Shown piece by piece: positions 46,106 to 54,997 of a stretch of 64,000 nt of DNA. This stretch comes from CAVYVZ01 sp963772065 (GTDB taxonomy: Bacteria > Acidobacteriota > Vicinamibacteria > Vicinamibacterales > UBA2999): positions 186,001 to 250,000 of the forward strand of contig CAVYVZ010000006.1 of assembly GCA_963772065.1 (NCBI GenBank), written 5' to 3'. A program made the position numbers and the translations under genes. The notes beneath the pieces are model-generated. The model did no database searches, was not told the DNA's origin, and worked only from the letters and a program-made list of their open reading frames with translations. How positions within the stretch are numbered: the stretch's first letter is position 1; every line of letters starts with the position of its first letter.

Positions 46106-47632
46106 CTATAGGTTACGCCATGAGCTGTCGAGGGCGAGCTCGGCGAGCGTGCGCACCGCGACGCCGGTGGCTCCCTTGGGCTGATACGGCTTCGCGTCTT
46201 CGGCCCACGCTGTGCCCGCCACGTCGAGGTGAGCCCACGGGAGCTCGCCCGCGAACTCCTTGATGAAGAGCGCCGCGGTGATGGCGCCACCCGGCCGGCC
46301 GCCGGTGTTCGAAAAGTCAGCGATCTCGCTCTTGAGCTGCTCGAAGTAGTCGGCGAACGTCGGCATCGGCCACGAGCGATCGCCGGCGCGTTCACTCGCG
46401 CGGAGCAGCGCCTGGACCCACGCGTCCGGCCGGCCGAAGAGGCCGGTCGTGGTTTTTCCAAGCGCAACGATGCACGCGCCCGTCAGGGTCGCCACGTCGA
46501 CCAGATGCGTCGCGCCGAGTCGCCTCGCGTACCAGAGGCCGTCGCCGAGGATCAGCCTTCCCTCGGCATCGGTGTTGAGCACCTCGACCGTCTTTCCTTC
46601 GGCGCTGCGCAGGATGTCGCCCGGCTTGATCGCGGTTCCGCTCGGCATGTTCTCGGTCATCGGAATGACCGTGACGATGCGGACCGGCGCGCCGAGGCGC
46701 GCGGCGGCGATGGTCGCTCCCAGGACGGCGGCGCCGCCCGCCATGTCGTCCTTCATCCGGTCCATGTTCTCCGCCGGCTTGATCGAAATGCCCCCGGTGT
46801 CGAACGTGATGCCTTTGCCGATGAGGCCGAGCACGGGTGCGGCGGGTGCCCCTTTCGGTTCGTACTTCAGTGCGACAAGCCGCGGGGGCTCGACACTCCC
46901 CCTGGCGACGCCGAGTAGAAGCCCCATCCCGAGCTTCTCGATCTGTTTCTCGTCGAGCACCTCGACACCGAGGCCCGCGGCCTTCGCAAGCGCGGCGGCA
47001 CGGTCGGCGAACACGCGCGGGGTGAGCGTGTTGCTCGGCTCGTTCGCCAGCTCTCGTGCCAGATTGCTGCATTCACCGAGGATGCGGCCGCGCTCAATCG
47101 CCTGCTCGAGCGCGCTCGACGAAACACCGCCGCCAGACGGAACGATGAGCTCCACGGAATTGACGAAGGGAGGAAGCTCCTCGCCAGTCTTGTACGGCGC
47201 GCCGTTGAAGTTCGCGAGCAGAACGCCTTCCGTCATCGCCTGCGCGGACTGAGCAGCGTCGAGGCCGGCCCGGTGAACGAGCGCAATCCGGCTGAGCCGC
47301 CGCTGGCGCGCCGCGAGTGCGGCTGTCGTTGCAATTCGGCGGAGGCGATCGGTCGAATACTCGTCGCGCGGGCCTGCGCCCGTCAGCATCACACGCGCGG
47401 CCTTCCATCCGTTCGCACCGGCAAGCGTGACGAACAGCTCGTACGGCTTGCCGCGGAACTCGCCGCGCTGACGGGCACGGCCCATTTCGCCCCTCGTCGC
47501 CGCATCCAGACCCTCGACATCTCCTACATCGTCCTGCTCGAAGACCGGAATCACCACGAGGTCGCTCGTGCTTTCAGAAGGTCCGGCTGTGGCGAGCGCC
47601 ACGGCCGGTACCGCGTGAACCATCTGCATCAA
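46106..47632 (-). CDS. pepA: Leucyl aminopeptidase (M17)
   Basis: A 508-residue enzyme. The C-terminal catalytic half has LIGKGITFDTGGISIKP (Lys and Asp metal ligands), DMAGGAAVLGA, the family signature NTDAEGRLILGDGL, and GRPGGAITAALFIKEF. The N-terminal macro-like domain is divergent, as usual. It removes N-terminal amino acids from peptides in the cytoplasm with two metal ions. Confidence 0.95.
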   Translation of the reverse strand: MMQMVHAVPAVALATAGPSESTSDLVVIPVFEQDDVGDVEGLDAATRGEMGRARQRGEFRGKPYELFVTLAGANGWKAARVMLTGAGPRDEYSTDRLRRIATTAALAARQRRLSRIALVHRAGLDAAQSAQAMTEGVLLANFNGAPYKTGEELPPFVNSVELIVPSGGGVSSSALEQAIERGRILGECSNLARELANEPSNTLTPRVFADRAAALAKAAGLGVEVLDEKQIEKLGMGLLLGVARGSVEPPRLVALKYEPKGAPAAPVLGLIGKGITFDTGGISIKPAENMDRMKDDMAGGAAVLGATIAAARLGAPVRIVTVIPMTENMPSGTAIKPGDILRSAEGKTVEVLNTDAEGRLILGDGLWYARRLGATHLVDVATLTGACIVALGKTTTGLFGRPDAWVQALLRASERAGDRSWPMPTFADYFEQLKSEIADFSNTGGRPGGAITAALFIKEFAGELPWAHLDVAGTAWAEDAKPYQPKGATGVAVRTLAELALDSSWRNL

Positions 47633-47679
47633 GTCTCCGGTTCGGCTAGAATGCGGAAGTCAGTCCCAGGGGTGAACCA

Positions 47680-48135
47680 ATGGACCACCGACGCGCGTTC
47701 GGTCCGCTCGCCGCGCTGCTTGCCGCTGCATTCCTCCACGGGACGTTCGCGCCGGCTGTCGGCACCGCCCCCGAGGATGAGAACAAGAAACCAAGTCTAA
47801 CACTCAAGGCCTCACCGCCTATCGCATTCTCCCCCGTCCGAGTCCGTGTCGTTGCAGAGATCCGTGGCGGCGCCGACAACTACCAGGAGTATTACTGCCC
47901 CACCATCGAATGGGACTGGGGAGACGGCACGATCTCCGAGAACACGCAGGATTGCGACCCCTACGTAGCCGCGACGAGTACAATCAGGCGCCGCTTCAGC
48001 GCGGAGCACACGTATCGGATGTCGGGCAACTTCAAGGTTTTTTTCCGGCTCAAGCGGAAGGACAAGACCATGGGCGCCGCGAGCGCCAGCGTGCAGGTGC
48101 GACCTGGGCTGCGCGAGACGTTCCCGCCGAATTGA
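47680..48135 (+). CDS. Exported PKD-like domain protein
   Basis: A 151-residue protein with a signal peptide (about 28 residues). The mature domain has the PKD pattern WDWGDGTISENTQDCDP and AEHTYRMSGNFKVFFRLKR, an Ig-like beta sandwich. Two cysteines flank the WDWGDG turn and may form a disulfide. It is divergent from pepA by 47 bases. The role is unknown; such lone PKD proteins may bind proteins or glycans. Confidence 0.7.
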   Translation: MDHRRAFGPLAALLAAAFLHGTFAPAVGTAPEDENKKPSLTLKASPPIAFSPVRVRVVAEIRGGADNYQEYYCPTIEWDWGDGTISENTQDCDPYVAATSTIRRRFSAEHTYRMSGNFKVFFRLKRKDKTMGAASASVQVRPGLRETFPPN

Positions 48136-48138
48136 CGG

Positions 48139-49485
48139 TTACCAGACCAGCGGAAGAATCCAGAAGGCAACGGACACGAGGGTGGCGTACACGACGAAGA
48201 CCAGCGTGGCGTAGCCCATGATGTCGCGAAAGTCGAGGCGCGCCGCCGCGAGCAGCGGCAGCGCCCAGAATGGTTGGATGAGGTCGGTAGCCATGTCGCC
48301 CCACGCGTACGCCACGACGACCTGATCGATGCCGAGTCCGAGCCGCTGGGCCGCGTCAACGAGATACGGCGCCTCGATTGCCCACTTCGATCCGCCCGAC
48401 GGCACGAAGTAGTTCACAATTCCCGAGTACCAATACAGCAAGAGCGGAAAGAGGCGCGGGTTGGCTGCGTCCGCGATCCAGCCTCCGAGACGTTCGGCGA
48501 GACCGGTGCCCTGGATCACGCCGTACATCCCAGCATAGAACGGAAACTGCAGTACGACTCCGGCCAGCAGGCTTGCGCCCTGTTCCGCTGCCACGAGTAC
48601 CGACGCGGGACTCCGGTGCAGAAGGATGCCGAGCATCAGGAAGGCGAAGTTCAGAACATCGAGCGTCAGTGAAAAGCCGCGCGTGGCGAAGTACCACCCG
48701 AGCCATGTCAATCCGGCGGCGCCAATAAGGCCGTTCAGCCACCACGAGTGATCGATGAGCGCGGCGGGCGAACGCGAGGGGGGCGGCGACGGCGGCGTGA
48801 ACCGCGTGAGCGATTCGAGCGCGGCGGCGTCGATGCAGACGGCGTCCGCATCGCGCGGGTGCAGCACGTACGCGAGCACCGCCAGCACCGCGACCACGAT
48901 GGCCGTCAGGACCAGATTGAACGGGTGAAAGATGGTCTGGGTGATCGGTATCAGACCGATGCGCGGTTCGAGGAAATGCCCCGGCGTGGCGACGAGCAGA
49001 GGGGCAGAGGCGGACAGGCCGGAATGCCAGGTGGCCCCCATCCCGAAGTACGCGGCGGCGACGAGCAGCCGATAGTCGACGCGCGGCTGCGCCCGCGCGA
49101 CGTGCCTCACGAACATCGCGCTGCCCACGATGCTCAGGCCCCAGTGGAACCACGCCAGCCCCATGGAGACGAGGGCCATCATCACCACCGCGGCGCGAGG
49201 TGACCGGGGCATCGAGGCAAGGCGATGGAAGAGCCGCTCCACTACCGGCGCCGCGGACACCATGTAGCCGGTGAGGATGACGAGCGCCATCTGCATGGCA
49301 AACGGCAGCAGCGTCCAGAAGCCATTGCCCCACGCGATGAGCGTCGCCGCCGGAGAGGCGCCGGCCGCGATCGAGATGGCGTACGTCACGAACGTCAGGA
49401 TGATTGCGATCGCGAACGCGCTCGGAATCCAGCGCTGGCTGATCGCCGTCAGAGCCGTGGCAAGGCGAGCGAGGCCGGCAAGCAT
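48139..49485 (-). CDS. atoE: Short-chain fatty acid transporter, AtoE type
   Basis: A 448-residue membrane protein with about eleven hydrophobic segments. AtoE-family stretches are visible: FAIAIILTFVTYAISI, GNGFWTLLPFAMQMALVILTGY, LVSMGLAWFHWGLSIVGSAMFVRHVAR and NYFVPSGGSKWAIEAPYL. It imports acetoacetate or butyrate-like acids. This matches scoAB and the thiolase at 55-57.5 kb, although those are not adjacent. The ATG at 49485 is preferred; the one at 49518 would overlap the divergent gene at 49509. Confidence 0.88.
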   Translation of the reverse strand: MLAGLARLATALTAISQRWIPSAFAIAIILTFVTYAISIAAGASPAATLIAWGNGFWTLLPFAMQMALVILTGYMVSAAPVVERLFHRLASMPRSPRAAVVMMALVSMGLAWFHWGLSIVGSAMFVRHVARAQPRVDYRLLVAAAYFGMGATWHSGLSASAPLLVATPGHFLEPRIGLIPITQTIFHPFNLVLTAIVVAVLAVLAYVLHPRDADAVCIDAAALESLTRFTPPSPPPSRSPAALIDHSWWLNGLIGAAGLTWLGWYFATRGFSLTLDVLNFAFLMLGILLHRSPASVLVAAEQGASLLAGVVLQFPFYAGMYGVIQGTGLAERLGGWIADAANPRLFPLLLYWYSGIVNYFVPSGGSKWAIEAPYLVDAAQRLGLGIDQVVVAYAWGDMATDLIQPFWALPLLAAARLDFRDIMGYATLVFVVYATLVSVAFWILPLVW

Positions 49486-49508
49486 GCTGCGGTAAGATAG
49501 CGCGTCAC

Positions 49509-49970
49509 ATGGCCGCATTACAGCCTCCGGCGGTGCCGGTTGATACGGTGATGGCGGAGCTGCAGGATCGCGTGCGCGCCAGGCTGCGTGAGGAGCTGCT
49601 GCAGCACGGCGCGTCGAAAGCGCTCGAGGACCCGGGTGTCTTTGCCGACGTGGAGCGCGTGCTGCGTGCGGCCGTCGGCCGCACGAGCGTCAGGGCGCTG
49701 CTCCTCCCCGAGTTCCTGGGCGATCCCGCCGGCTGGCGCATCGAGCCCGCGCTCTCCTACCCGTCGCACCGCTCCGCCGGGGCAGCCACGATCATCCGCG
49801 GCATCAAGCAGCGCGTGCTCATGCCGGCGCTGCGTTGGCTCTTCGAGTACAGCCACGACAACTTCGTCCGGCAGCAGCGCGTCAACCACGTGCTCTTCGC
49901 GTGCCTGCAGGAGCTCGCCATCCAGAATGCCGAGCTGCGGCGCGACCTTCAGAACCTCGGCAAGCGGTGA
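49509..49970 (+). CDS. Protein of unknown function coupled to a glycosyltransferase
   Basis: A 153-residue cytoplasmic, mostly helical protein with no signal. The C-terminal half (PALRWLFEYSHDNFVRQQRVNHVLFACLQELAIQNAELRRDL) ends as a likely coiled coil. Its stop overlaps the GT4 glycosyltransferase start (GTGA), so it may assist or scaffold that enzyme. I do not recognise a family. Confidence 0.6.
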   Translation: MAALQPPAVPVDTVMAELQDRVRARLREELLQHGASKALEDPGVFADVERVLRAAVGRTSVRALLLPEFLGDPAGWRIEPALSYPSHRSAGAATIIRGIKQRVLMPALRWLFEYSHDNFVRQQRVNHVLFACLQELAIQNAELRRDLQNLGKR

Positions 49971-51145
49971 AGCTCGCGTGCGTCATTCACCGCTACGGCC
50001 CTGACATCGCCGGCGGTTCCGAGGCGCATTGCCGCCAGCTCGCGGAACGACTGGCGGCGCGGCATCAGGTCACCGTCCTCACCACGCGCGCCCGCGACTA
50101 CGTCACCTGGGCCAACGCCTACCCGGAAGGGCTGACGCGCGTCGGCGGCGTGGACGTCATCCGCTTCCCCGTGAGGCGGCCGCGGCGCCTCAAGGTGTTC
50201 GCCGATCTCAGCGATGAAGTATTCGACGCGCGCTCCCCCGCCGATCGTCAGGACGAATGGTTCCGCGAGAACGGACCCGACGTCCCGGAGCTCCTCGCTT
50301 ACCTTCGCACGCGAGGCGCCGGCTACGACCTCGTCCTCTTCTGGTCGTACCGGTATTACACGTCCTACTTCGGCCTCCCGCTCGTGGCCGAACGCGCCGT
50401 GCTCGTGCCGACGGCGGAGGAAGATCCCGCGATCGGACTCGACGTGCTCGAGCCGTACTTTCAGAGGCCCGCGGGATATTTATTCCTGACGCCGGAAGAG
50501 GAGGCGCTCGTCTCGCGCCGCGCTGGCCGGCCGCTGGTCCCGGCGGCGATCATCGGGTCCGGCCTCGAACCTGCGCCGCCGCGCGCCGCAAGAGGCCCGC
50601 TCGATGCGCTGGGAATTCCCCGCACCTTCCTGCTCTACGTGGGCCGGATCGATCGCAACAAAGGCTGCCACACGCTGTTCGAGTACTTCATGCAGCACGT
50701 GGACGAGGGGGGCACAGACGCGGCGCTCGTGCTCGCCGGCCCGGCGAAGATTCCAGTGCCCGCGCATCCGCGCATCCGCGCCCTCGGCTTCGTCGACGAG
50801 GGGGTGCGCGACGCGCTTCTCGCCCACGCGCGCGCGCTCGTCGTTCCCTCCCCCTACGAGAGCCTGAGCATCGCACTGCTCGAAGCCTGGAACCACGCGG
50901 TCCCCGCTCTGGTAAACGGCGACTGCGGCGTGCTGCAAGGACAGGTCACGCGCGCCAACGGCGGCCTCTACTACCGGTCGGCGAAGGAGTTCTCGGAGGC
51001 CCTGACGTGGCTGCTCACGCGCGAGGAGCAGGCTCGAGCCCTCGGCTCGCAGGGCCTCGCCTACGTGGATAGCGAGTATCGCTGGCCGATCGTGATGGAG
51101 CGAACCGAGCGCCTGTTGAACGACGTCAGAGCACGCCGCTCCTGA
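49967..51145 (+). CDS. GT4-family glycosyltransferase
   Basis: A 392-residue GT-B fold enzyme. The N-terminal domain begins LACVIHRYGPDIAGGSEAHC, and the C-terminal domain has LLYVGRIDRNKGCHTLFEYF, VLAGPAKIPVP, LGFVDEGVRDALLAHARALVVPSPYESLSIALLEAW. The last stretch includes the E-x7-E motif. It transfers a nucleotide-activated sugar, probably for envelope polysaccharide. Its tail overlaps the convergent DUF4390-like gene by 20 bases. Confidence 0.9.
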   Translation: MKLACVIHRYGPDIAGGSEAHCRQLAERLAARHQVTVLTTRARDYVTWANAYPEGLTRVGGVDVIRFPVRRPRRLKVFADLSDEVFDARSPADRQDEWFRENGPDVPELLAYLRTRGAGYDLVLFWSYRYYTSYFGLPLVAERAVLVPTAEEDPAIGLDVLEPYFQRPAGYLFLTPEEEALVSRRAGRPLVPAAIIGSGLEPAPPRAARGPLDALGIPRTFLLYVGRIDRNKGCHTLFEYFMQHVDEGGTDAALVLAGPAKIPVPAHPRIRALGFVDEGVRDALLAHARALVVPSPYESLSIALLEAWNHAVPALVNGDCGVLQGQVTRANGGLYYRSAKEFSEALTWLLTREEQARALGSQGLAYVDSEYRWPIVMERTERLLNDVRARRS

Positions 51146-51761
51146 TCTCGCGCCCCGACACGCGACGGCTGGTGACGTCCGTCGTCGCGCTTTCGAGATA
51201 TTTGCCCATGCGGAGCAGCGTTCGGAACACGAACCGGCCAAGCGATGCGACGCCTGCGCCCGACTGTTCGTCGCCGAAGATCGCCTGCCCCGCCCTGTCG
51301 ATGTCCCGTTCGTCGACGGTGGCTGCCGTCACGATTGCGTTGACGTAGTAGGTCGCTTCATCCGACACACGCGCGGCCGGTCCGAGATCCACGCGCAGCG
51401 AGAGAGGCAGGCGGATGTCGGCATGTCGAACGAGGCCGCCATGCTGATCCTGCAGCACCACCCCGGCGCTTGCCGGATCGCGGTCCAGGCGCCACGTCGC
51501 CGGCGGAGCCGCAATGACGATGCGGTCGAAGACGCGGCGGTCTTCCCAGAGGGCGGTTTCGAGCTGAAGGAACACCGCGCGTCCCTCGCGCACCAGCTTC
51601 AGGAACCTGTCGCGCAGCAGGTCGCTGACTTCCACCGCGGCCGACACTCGAGGCCCGGCGATACGGAGGTTCGTGACGCGCACCTCGAGCGCCGCGATCG
51701 GCGCCGGCAGCGACACGATCGCCGCCCAGACGGCGATCGTGAACAGTCGGCGCTCGCGCAC
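51126..51761 (-). CDS. DUF4390-like exported protein
   Basis: A 211-residue protein with a signal peptide (AVWAAIVSLPAPIAALE). The mature part is beta-rich (VRVTNLRIAGPRVSAAVEVSDLLRDRFLKLVREGRAVFLQLET, LWEDRRVFDRIV), similar in pattern to DUF4390. The GTG start at 51761 is one base from the upstream stop, so it is cotranscribed with the bactofilin-like gene. The function is unknown. Confidence 0.65.
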   Translation of the reverse strand: MRERRLFTIAVWAAIVSLPAPIAALEVRVTNLRIAGPRVSAAVEVSDLLRDRFLKLVREGRAVFLQLETALWEDRRVFDRIVIAAPPATWRLDRDPASAGVVLQDQHGGLVRHADIRLPLSLRVDLGPAARVSDEATYYVNAIVTAATVDERDIDRAGQAIFGDEQSGAGVASLGRFVFRTLLRMGKYLESATTDVTSRRVSGREIRSGVL

Positions 51762-51762
51762 G

Positions 51763-52764
51763 TCAGGCGCGGGCGGAAGCGGCGGTGGGGACCGGCGGCG
51801 GGCCGAACTGCCAGCGCCGATGGATCGGCGCCAGGAGCGCCGCGCCAAGACCCACGGTCCATGCCAGGTACTCGATGACGAAGCCCGCGAGGCCAAACGC
51901 CGTCGCGATCGGGGCCATGAACGATGGGCCAAATGACAGCACGTTGCCGATGAACGTGACGAGGAAGAGGAGCATCACGCCCCAGGCAACGTCGATCACC
52001 GACGAGCCCGTGTGGCCGTGGACCCTCCGGGACCGCAGCCGGCCGCCAAGCTGCGCGGCCACGCCCACGAACCCGGCCAGCCACGTCAGAAGGAAGGCGA
52101 GGACCGCAAAGGGTACGAGGAGCAGCAGCGGAATGCCGACGATCGTGAGCACGAGGCCGGCAACGATGACGAGAAACAACGGCGCGACGAGCATCTCGCT
52201 CGCGAGGCCCGCGATCCCGGAGGCGAGCGGAGCGTCGCTCACCCGCTCCTCGATGCGGCGAGTCCACCCAGGGGCGACGAGCGCCATCAGGCACGCCGCC
52301 AGCATGATCAGGGTGAAGCGGCCAATCGTTCCGGCCAGCATCAGCGCGGCCCACCAGCCGTCGTCGAGTATCCCCATCCACTCGTGCAGGGCGAAGCGGA
52401 TCTCGGGCCAGAAGACGCTGACGTCATGGATTTCCCCAGTGACCTCGGCGCCCTCCGCCACGTACACCTCGCCGCCAACCGAAACGACGTCGGCTCGGAT
52501 CTGCGCCGATGGGCCGATGCGCACCGGTCCGCCGATCACGACGACGTCGTCCTCGACACGGCCGTCGATCGTGGCGGAGCCACCGATCACGACGACGGGC
52601 CAGCTCACACTCTGATCGGACGGCAGGTGGTAGTCCCTGCCGACGCGAATCTGCACACCGCCGCGGCGCCGCCACCGGCGATCGTGGTCCCAATCCTGGG
52701 CCGCGAGCGCCTGTATCCCTGCCACACACACGAGCATCGTTGCGACGAAGGTGCGTATCCGCAT
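51763..52764 (-). CDS. Membrane protein with bactofilin-like beta-helical domain
   Basis: A 333-residue protein. A signal peptide is followed by a repetitive valine/isoleucine-glycine segment (about 40-125: VVVIGGSATIDGRVEDDVVVIG, IGPSAQIRADVVSVGGEVYV) resembling the beta-helix of bactofilins or hexapeptide proteins. Five to six hydrophobic segments follow, including LASEMLVAPLFLVIVAGLVLTIVGIPLLLLVPF. The layout is known in several envelope proteins of unknown function. The ATG at 52764 is preferred over 52815 because it starts the signal directly and avoids a large hairpin. Confidence 0.7.
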   Translation of the reverse strand: MRIRTFVATMLVCVAGIQALAAQDWDHDRRWRRRGGVQIRVGRDYHLPSDQSVSWPVVVIGGSATIDGRVEDDVVVIGGPVRIGPSAQIRADVVSVGGEVYVAEGAEVTGEIHDVSVFWPEIRFALHEWMGILDDGWWAALMLAGTIGRFTLIMLAACLMALVAPGWTRRIEERVSDAPLASGIAGLASEMLVAPLFLVIVAGLVLTIVGIPLLLLVPFAVLAFLLTWLAGFVGVAAQLGGRLRSRRVHGHTGSSVIDVAWGVMLLFLVTFIGNVLSFGPSFMAPIATAFGLAGFVIEYLAWTVGLGAALLAPIHRRWQFGPPPVPTAASARA

Positions 52765-52814
52765 CGCTTCCCCTGGACGGGAGTTCGTTCGAATTGGCAT
52801 CAGGGCCTTCTTCA

Positions 52815-52864
52815 CGGGGAGATCCGGGAGTTCAGGAGACTTGAATTGCTCCCTGATCTCCCCG
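52815..52864. repeat. Large hairpin: 16-bp stem with one mismatch
   Basis: CGGGGAGATC (52815-52824), C, GGGAG (52826-52830) pairs with CTCCC (52849-52853), T, GATCTCCCCG (52855-52864) around an 18-base loop that itself holds TTCA/TGAA. It lies in the 164-base gap (52765-52928) between the Omp85-like gene and the bactofilin-like gene. There is no T-run on either side, so it is not a standard intrinsic terminator. The rest of the gap contains no gene. Confidence 0.85.
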
Positions 52865-52928
52865 ATCTCCGTGTGAACCGCCGCGACGCGGTCTCGATGA
52901 ATCGCATCAACTCACGCGATCTCCAGCA

Positions 52929-54581
52929 CTAGAAGGTCCGCCCCAGGCGGAACAGGACCTGGAGCGAGCCCGGGATGTCGTTCAGCCGCCAGCCAAACTC
53001 GAGGCGCGCGTCGCCCATTTCGAGTCCGACGCCGACACCTTTCAGCCACTCCTCCGTCGAGCCTGCGAGTGGACGGTACACGCGGCCGGCGTCGACAAAC
53101 GCCAGGCCGGCGAGGCCCGACCGGCCGAACCGCTGTCGGAACTCACCGTTCAGCAGAATCATCCGCTCGCCAATTGACTGCTTGAACGGGTAGCCGTGGA
53201 CGGAGCCGATGCCGCCCAGCCCGAAGACGCGCTGCGGCGGAAGCACACCGTCGCTGATGCCCGCCATGACGCGCGCGCCAATCATGCGGCCGGGCGACAA
53301 CTCGCGCCACCCCCGCGCGTTCAGGACGTGGCGGCTGAAATCGAAATCGTGATCGAACGCCGACGGCGCGATCTCCGAAATCCATTCCACGCGCATTCCG
53401 TCGTCGCGGGGAGCGAAGGACCCGAAGAGGCTGTCCAGCTGGTGCCGGCGGTAGCGCTCGGCCGGGGACTCGTGTGTCAGGCCGCGCGTATCGAGCGTGT
53501 AGCCGATCACGAGCGCACGCAGGTCACCTTCCTGCGCGGGCGCGTTCGGCCGAAACGGATGATCGTCGCGGAAGAGGCCGTAGCTCGTCTCGTTCGCGAG
53601 CGAGAGATGCTCTTCCCCGCGCCACGCCATCAGCCATTCGTGATTCGCGAAGGGCCGGACGACGGCGTGCACCTGGTAGCCCTTACGACGGTAGTAGTCC
53701 CGAAACGTGTTGCGGAAGCCGAACACGACCAGGCTCTGTTCGTCGTGCGACAGGCGCCAGCGATCGTCGGAGGCGGTCATGTCCTGGATCGACCCGCCGA
53801 CCTGGAGCACGCCGTCCGCAAAGAAGGGCCGTTCGATACCGAAGCCGTAACCGGGGCGGTCGGGGCCGAACTTGTACGAGACGTAGCCATTCACGTACGT
53901 GTGATTGAACCGGTCCGTGTCGAACAGCGTGTTCTGGAAACCGATCGCCGGATTGAAGCCGTCCACCGGCGAGTACCAGTCTTCACGTCCCTGTGTGCCC
54001 ACGAACACGTCGGTGTCGCTGGAACGGGTGCGCAGGTTCACCTGCAGCACGCGCCGCCCGTGCTCGCGAATGAGGGTGAAGACGTCATGCGATCGCTTGC
54101 CTTCGATCGCGCCCTGCCCCACCTCGAGAGCCTGATCCAGGGCGCGTGTCGCCTGCGGACGATTGAAGACGTCGCCGGGGTGCACGGCGAACTCACTCCG
54201 CAGCCGGCTCGCCACGTCGTCGCTGACGCCGCGGAACTCGATCGCGTCGATCTGCCCCTCGTCGATCTCGATTGTCAGGACTTTCGCTTCGTCGAGGGTG
54301 GCCGTCACCTTCGCGAAGGAATACCCATCGCGGGCGTACCGCTTCTGGATGCGCTCGGCTACGCGCTCCGGTGGCTCTTTGAGGCGCATCCCCGCTGCAA
54401 GGTCATAACGGCGCTCGAGCTCTTCGGCGGTGTAGATCGACGCGCCGATGAAGCGGACGTCTGAAAGGACAGGTTGTTCGGGCTGGGACGCGGGGACGGA
54501 TTCCTGTGGGAGGATGGCGGCTGCGTGAACGGTGCCGGCCATCATCCAGCCGGCGATCACGTACGTGGCTACACGTCTCAC
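52929..54581 (-). CDS. Outer-membrane Omp85/TpsB-superfamily protein
   Basis: A 550-residue exported protein. After the signal peptide come two POTRA-like units (about 40-110, SDVRFIGASIYTAEELERRYDLAAGMRLKEP; about 115-180, IEIDEGQIDAIEFRGVSDDVASRL). The rest is a beta barrel ending SLQVLFRLGRTF with a C-terminal Phe. The barrel contains GLGGIGSVHGYPFKQS, like the VRGY/F loop that is diagnostic of Omp85 and two-partner-secretion transporters. It may export or insert a protein; no TpsA partner is nearby. Its start overlaps the JAMM stop by four bases. Confidence 0.82.
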   Translation of the reverse strand: MRRVATYVIAGWMMAGTVHAAAILPQESVPASQPEQPVLSDVRFIGASIYTAEELERRYDLAAGMRLKEPPERVAERIQKRYARDGYSFAKVTATLDEAKVLTIEIDEGQIDAIEFRGVSDDVASRLRSEFAVHPGDVFNRPQATRALDQALEVGQGAIEGKRSHDVFTLIREHGRRVLQVNLRTRSSDTDVFVGTQGREDWYSPVDGFNPAIGFQNTLFDTDRFNHTYVNGYVSYKFGPDRPGYGFGIERPFFADGVLQVGGSIQDMTASDDRWRLSHDEQSLVVFGFRNTFRDYYRRKGYQVHAVVRPFANHEWLMAWRGEEHLSLANETSYGLFRDDHPFRPNAPAQEGDLRALVIGYTLDTRGLTHESPAERYRRHQLDSLFGSFAPRDDGMRVEWISEIAPSAFDHDFDFSRHVLNARGWRELSPGRMIGARVMAGISDGVLPPQRVFGLGGIGSVHGYPFKQSIGERMILLNGEFRQRFGRSGLAGLAFVDAGRVYRPLAGSTEEWLKGVGVGLEMGDARLEFGWRLNDIPGSLQVLFRLGRTF

Positions 54582-54997
54582 GTCTGGGGCTCCTGGGCAT
54601 CAGGGACGAGAGGGATAGCCTGGAAGTTCCCCAAGGCCCATCGATACGCTCGGATCGGCGGCGGCAAGGCCGCCGTCACAGGGCCGGCAATGACATAGAG
54701 AAACGGGCCGAACGCTTCGGCACGGTCCGATTCGGACGGCTGTGCATCGGTTCGCGGGTGCGAATGGTAAGCGCCGATCACTGAGTTCAGCGTGCCACGG
54801 CAGCGCTTGACGGCGGCGAGGAAGTCGCGAGGATCGATTTCGTATCGGCGCTGCGGATCCACGGCGCGGTTCGCGACCGGTTCGGCCTCCTCGATGCGAT
54901 CCTCGCGGCCGATGAGAAGGCCGCAGCATTCGCGCGGCGCCTCGCGGCGGGCGTGGTCCGCGATCGCGTCGAGCACGCCCGAAGCGCAGCTGATCAC
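54578..54997 (-). CDS. JAMM/MPN+ metallopeptidase-family protein
   Basis: A 139-residue protein with the full JAMM motif: the Glu in APRECCGLLIG and the zinc site YHSHPRTDAQPSESD (H-x-H then S-x2-D spacing). Bacterial members remove C-terminal extensions from ubiquitin-like sulfur carriers or act in cysteine metabolism. No such partner is visible here. The GTG start overlaps the thiolase stop by four bases and the stop overlaps the Omp85-like start. Confidence 0.88.
   Translation of the reverse strand: MISCASGVLDAIADHARREAPRECCGLLIGREDRIEEAEPVANRAVDPQRRYEIDPRDFLAAVKRCRGTLNSVIGAYHSHPRTDAQPSESDRAEAFGPFLYVIAGPVTAALPPPIRAYRWALGNFQAIPLVPDAQEPQT

Noticed and set aside
52815..52864. Rho-independent terminator
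   Set aside because: The hairpin is strong but no T-run follows on either strand.
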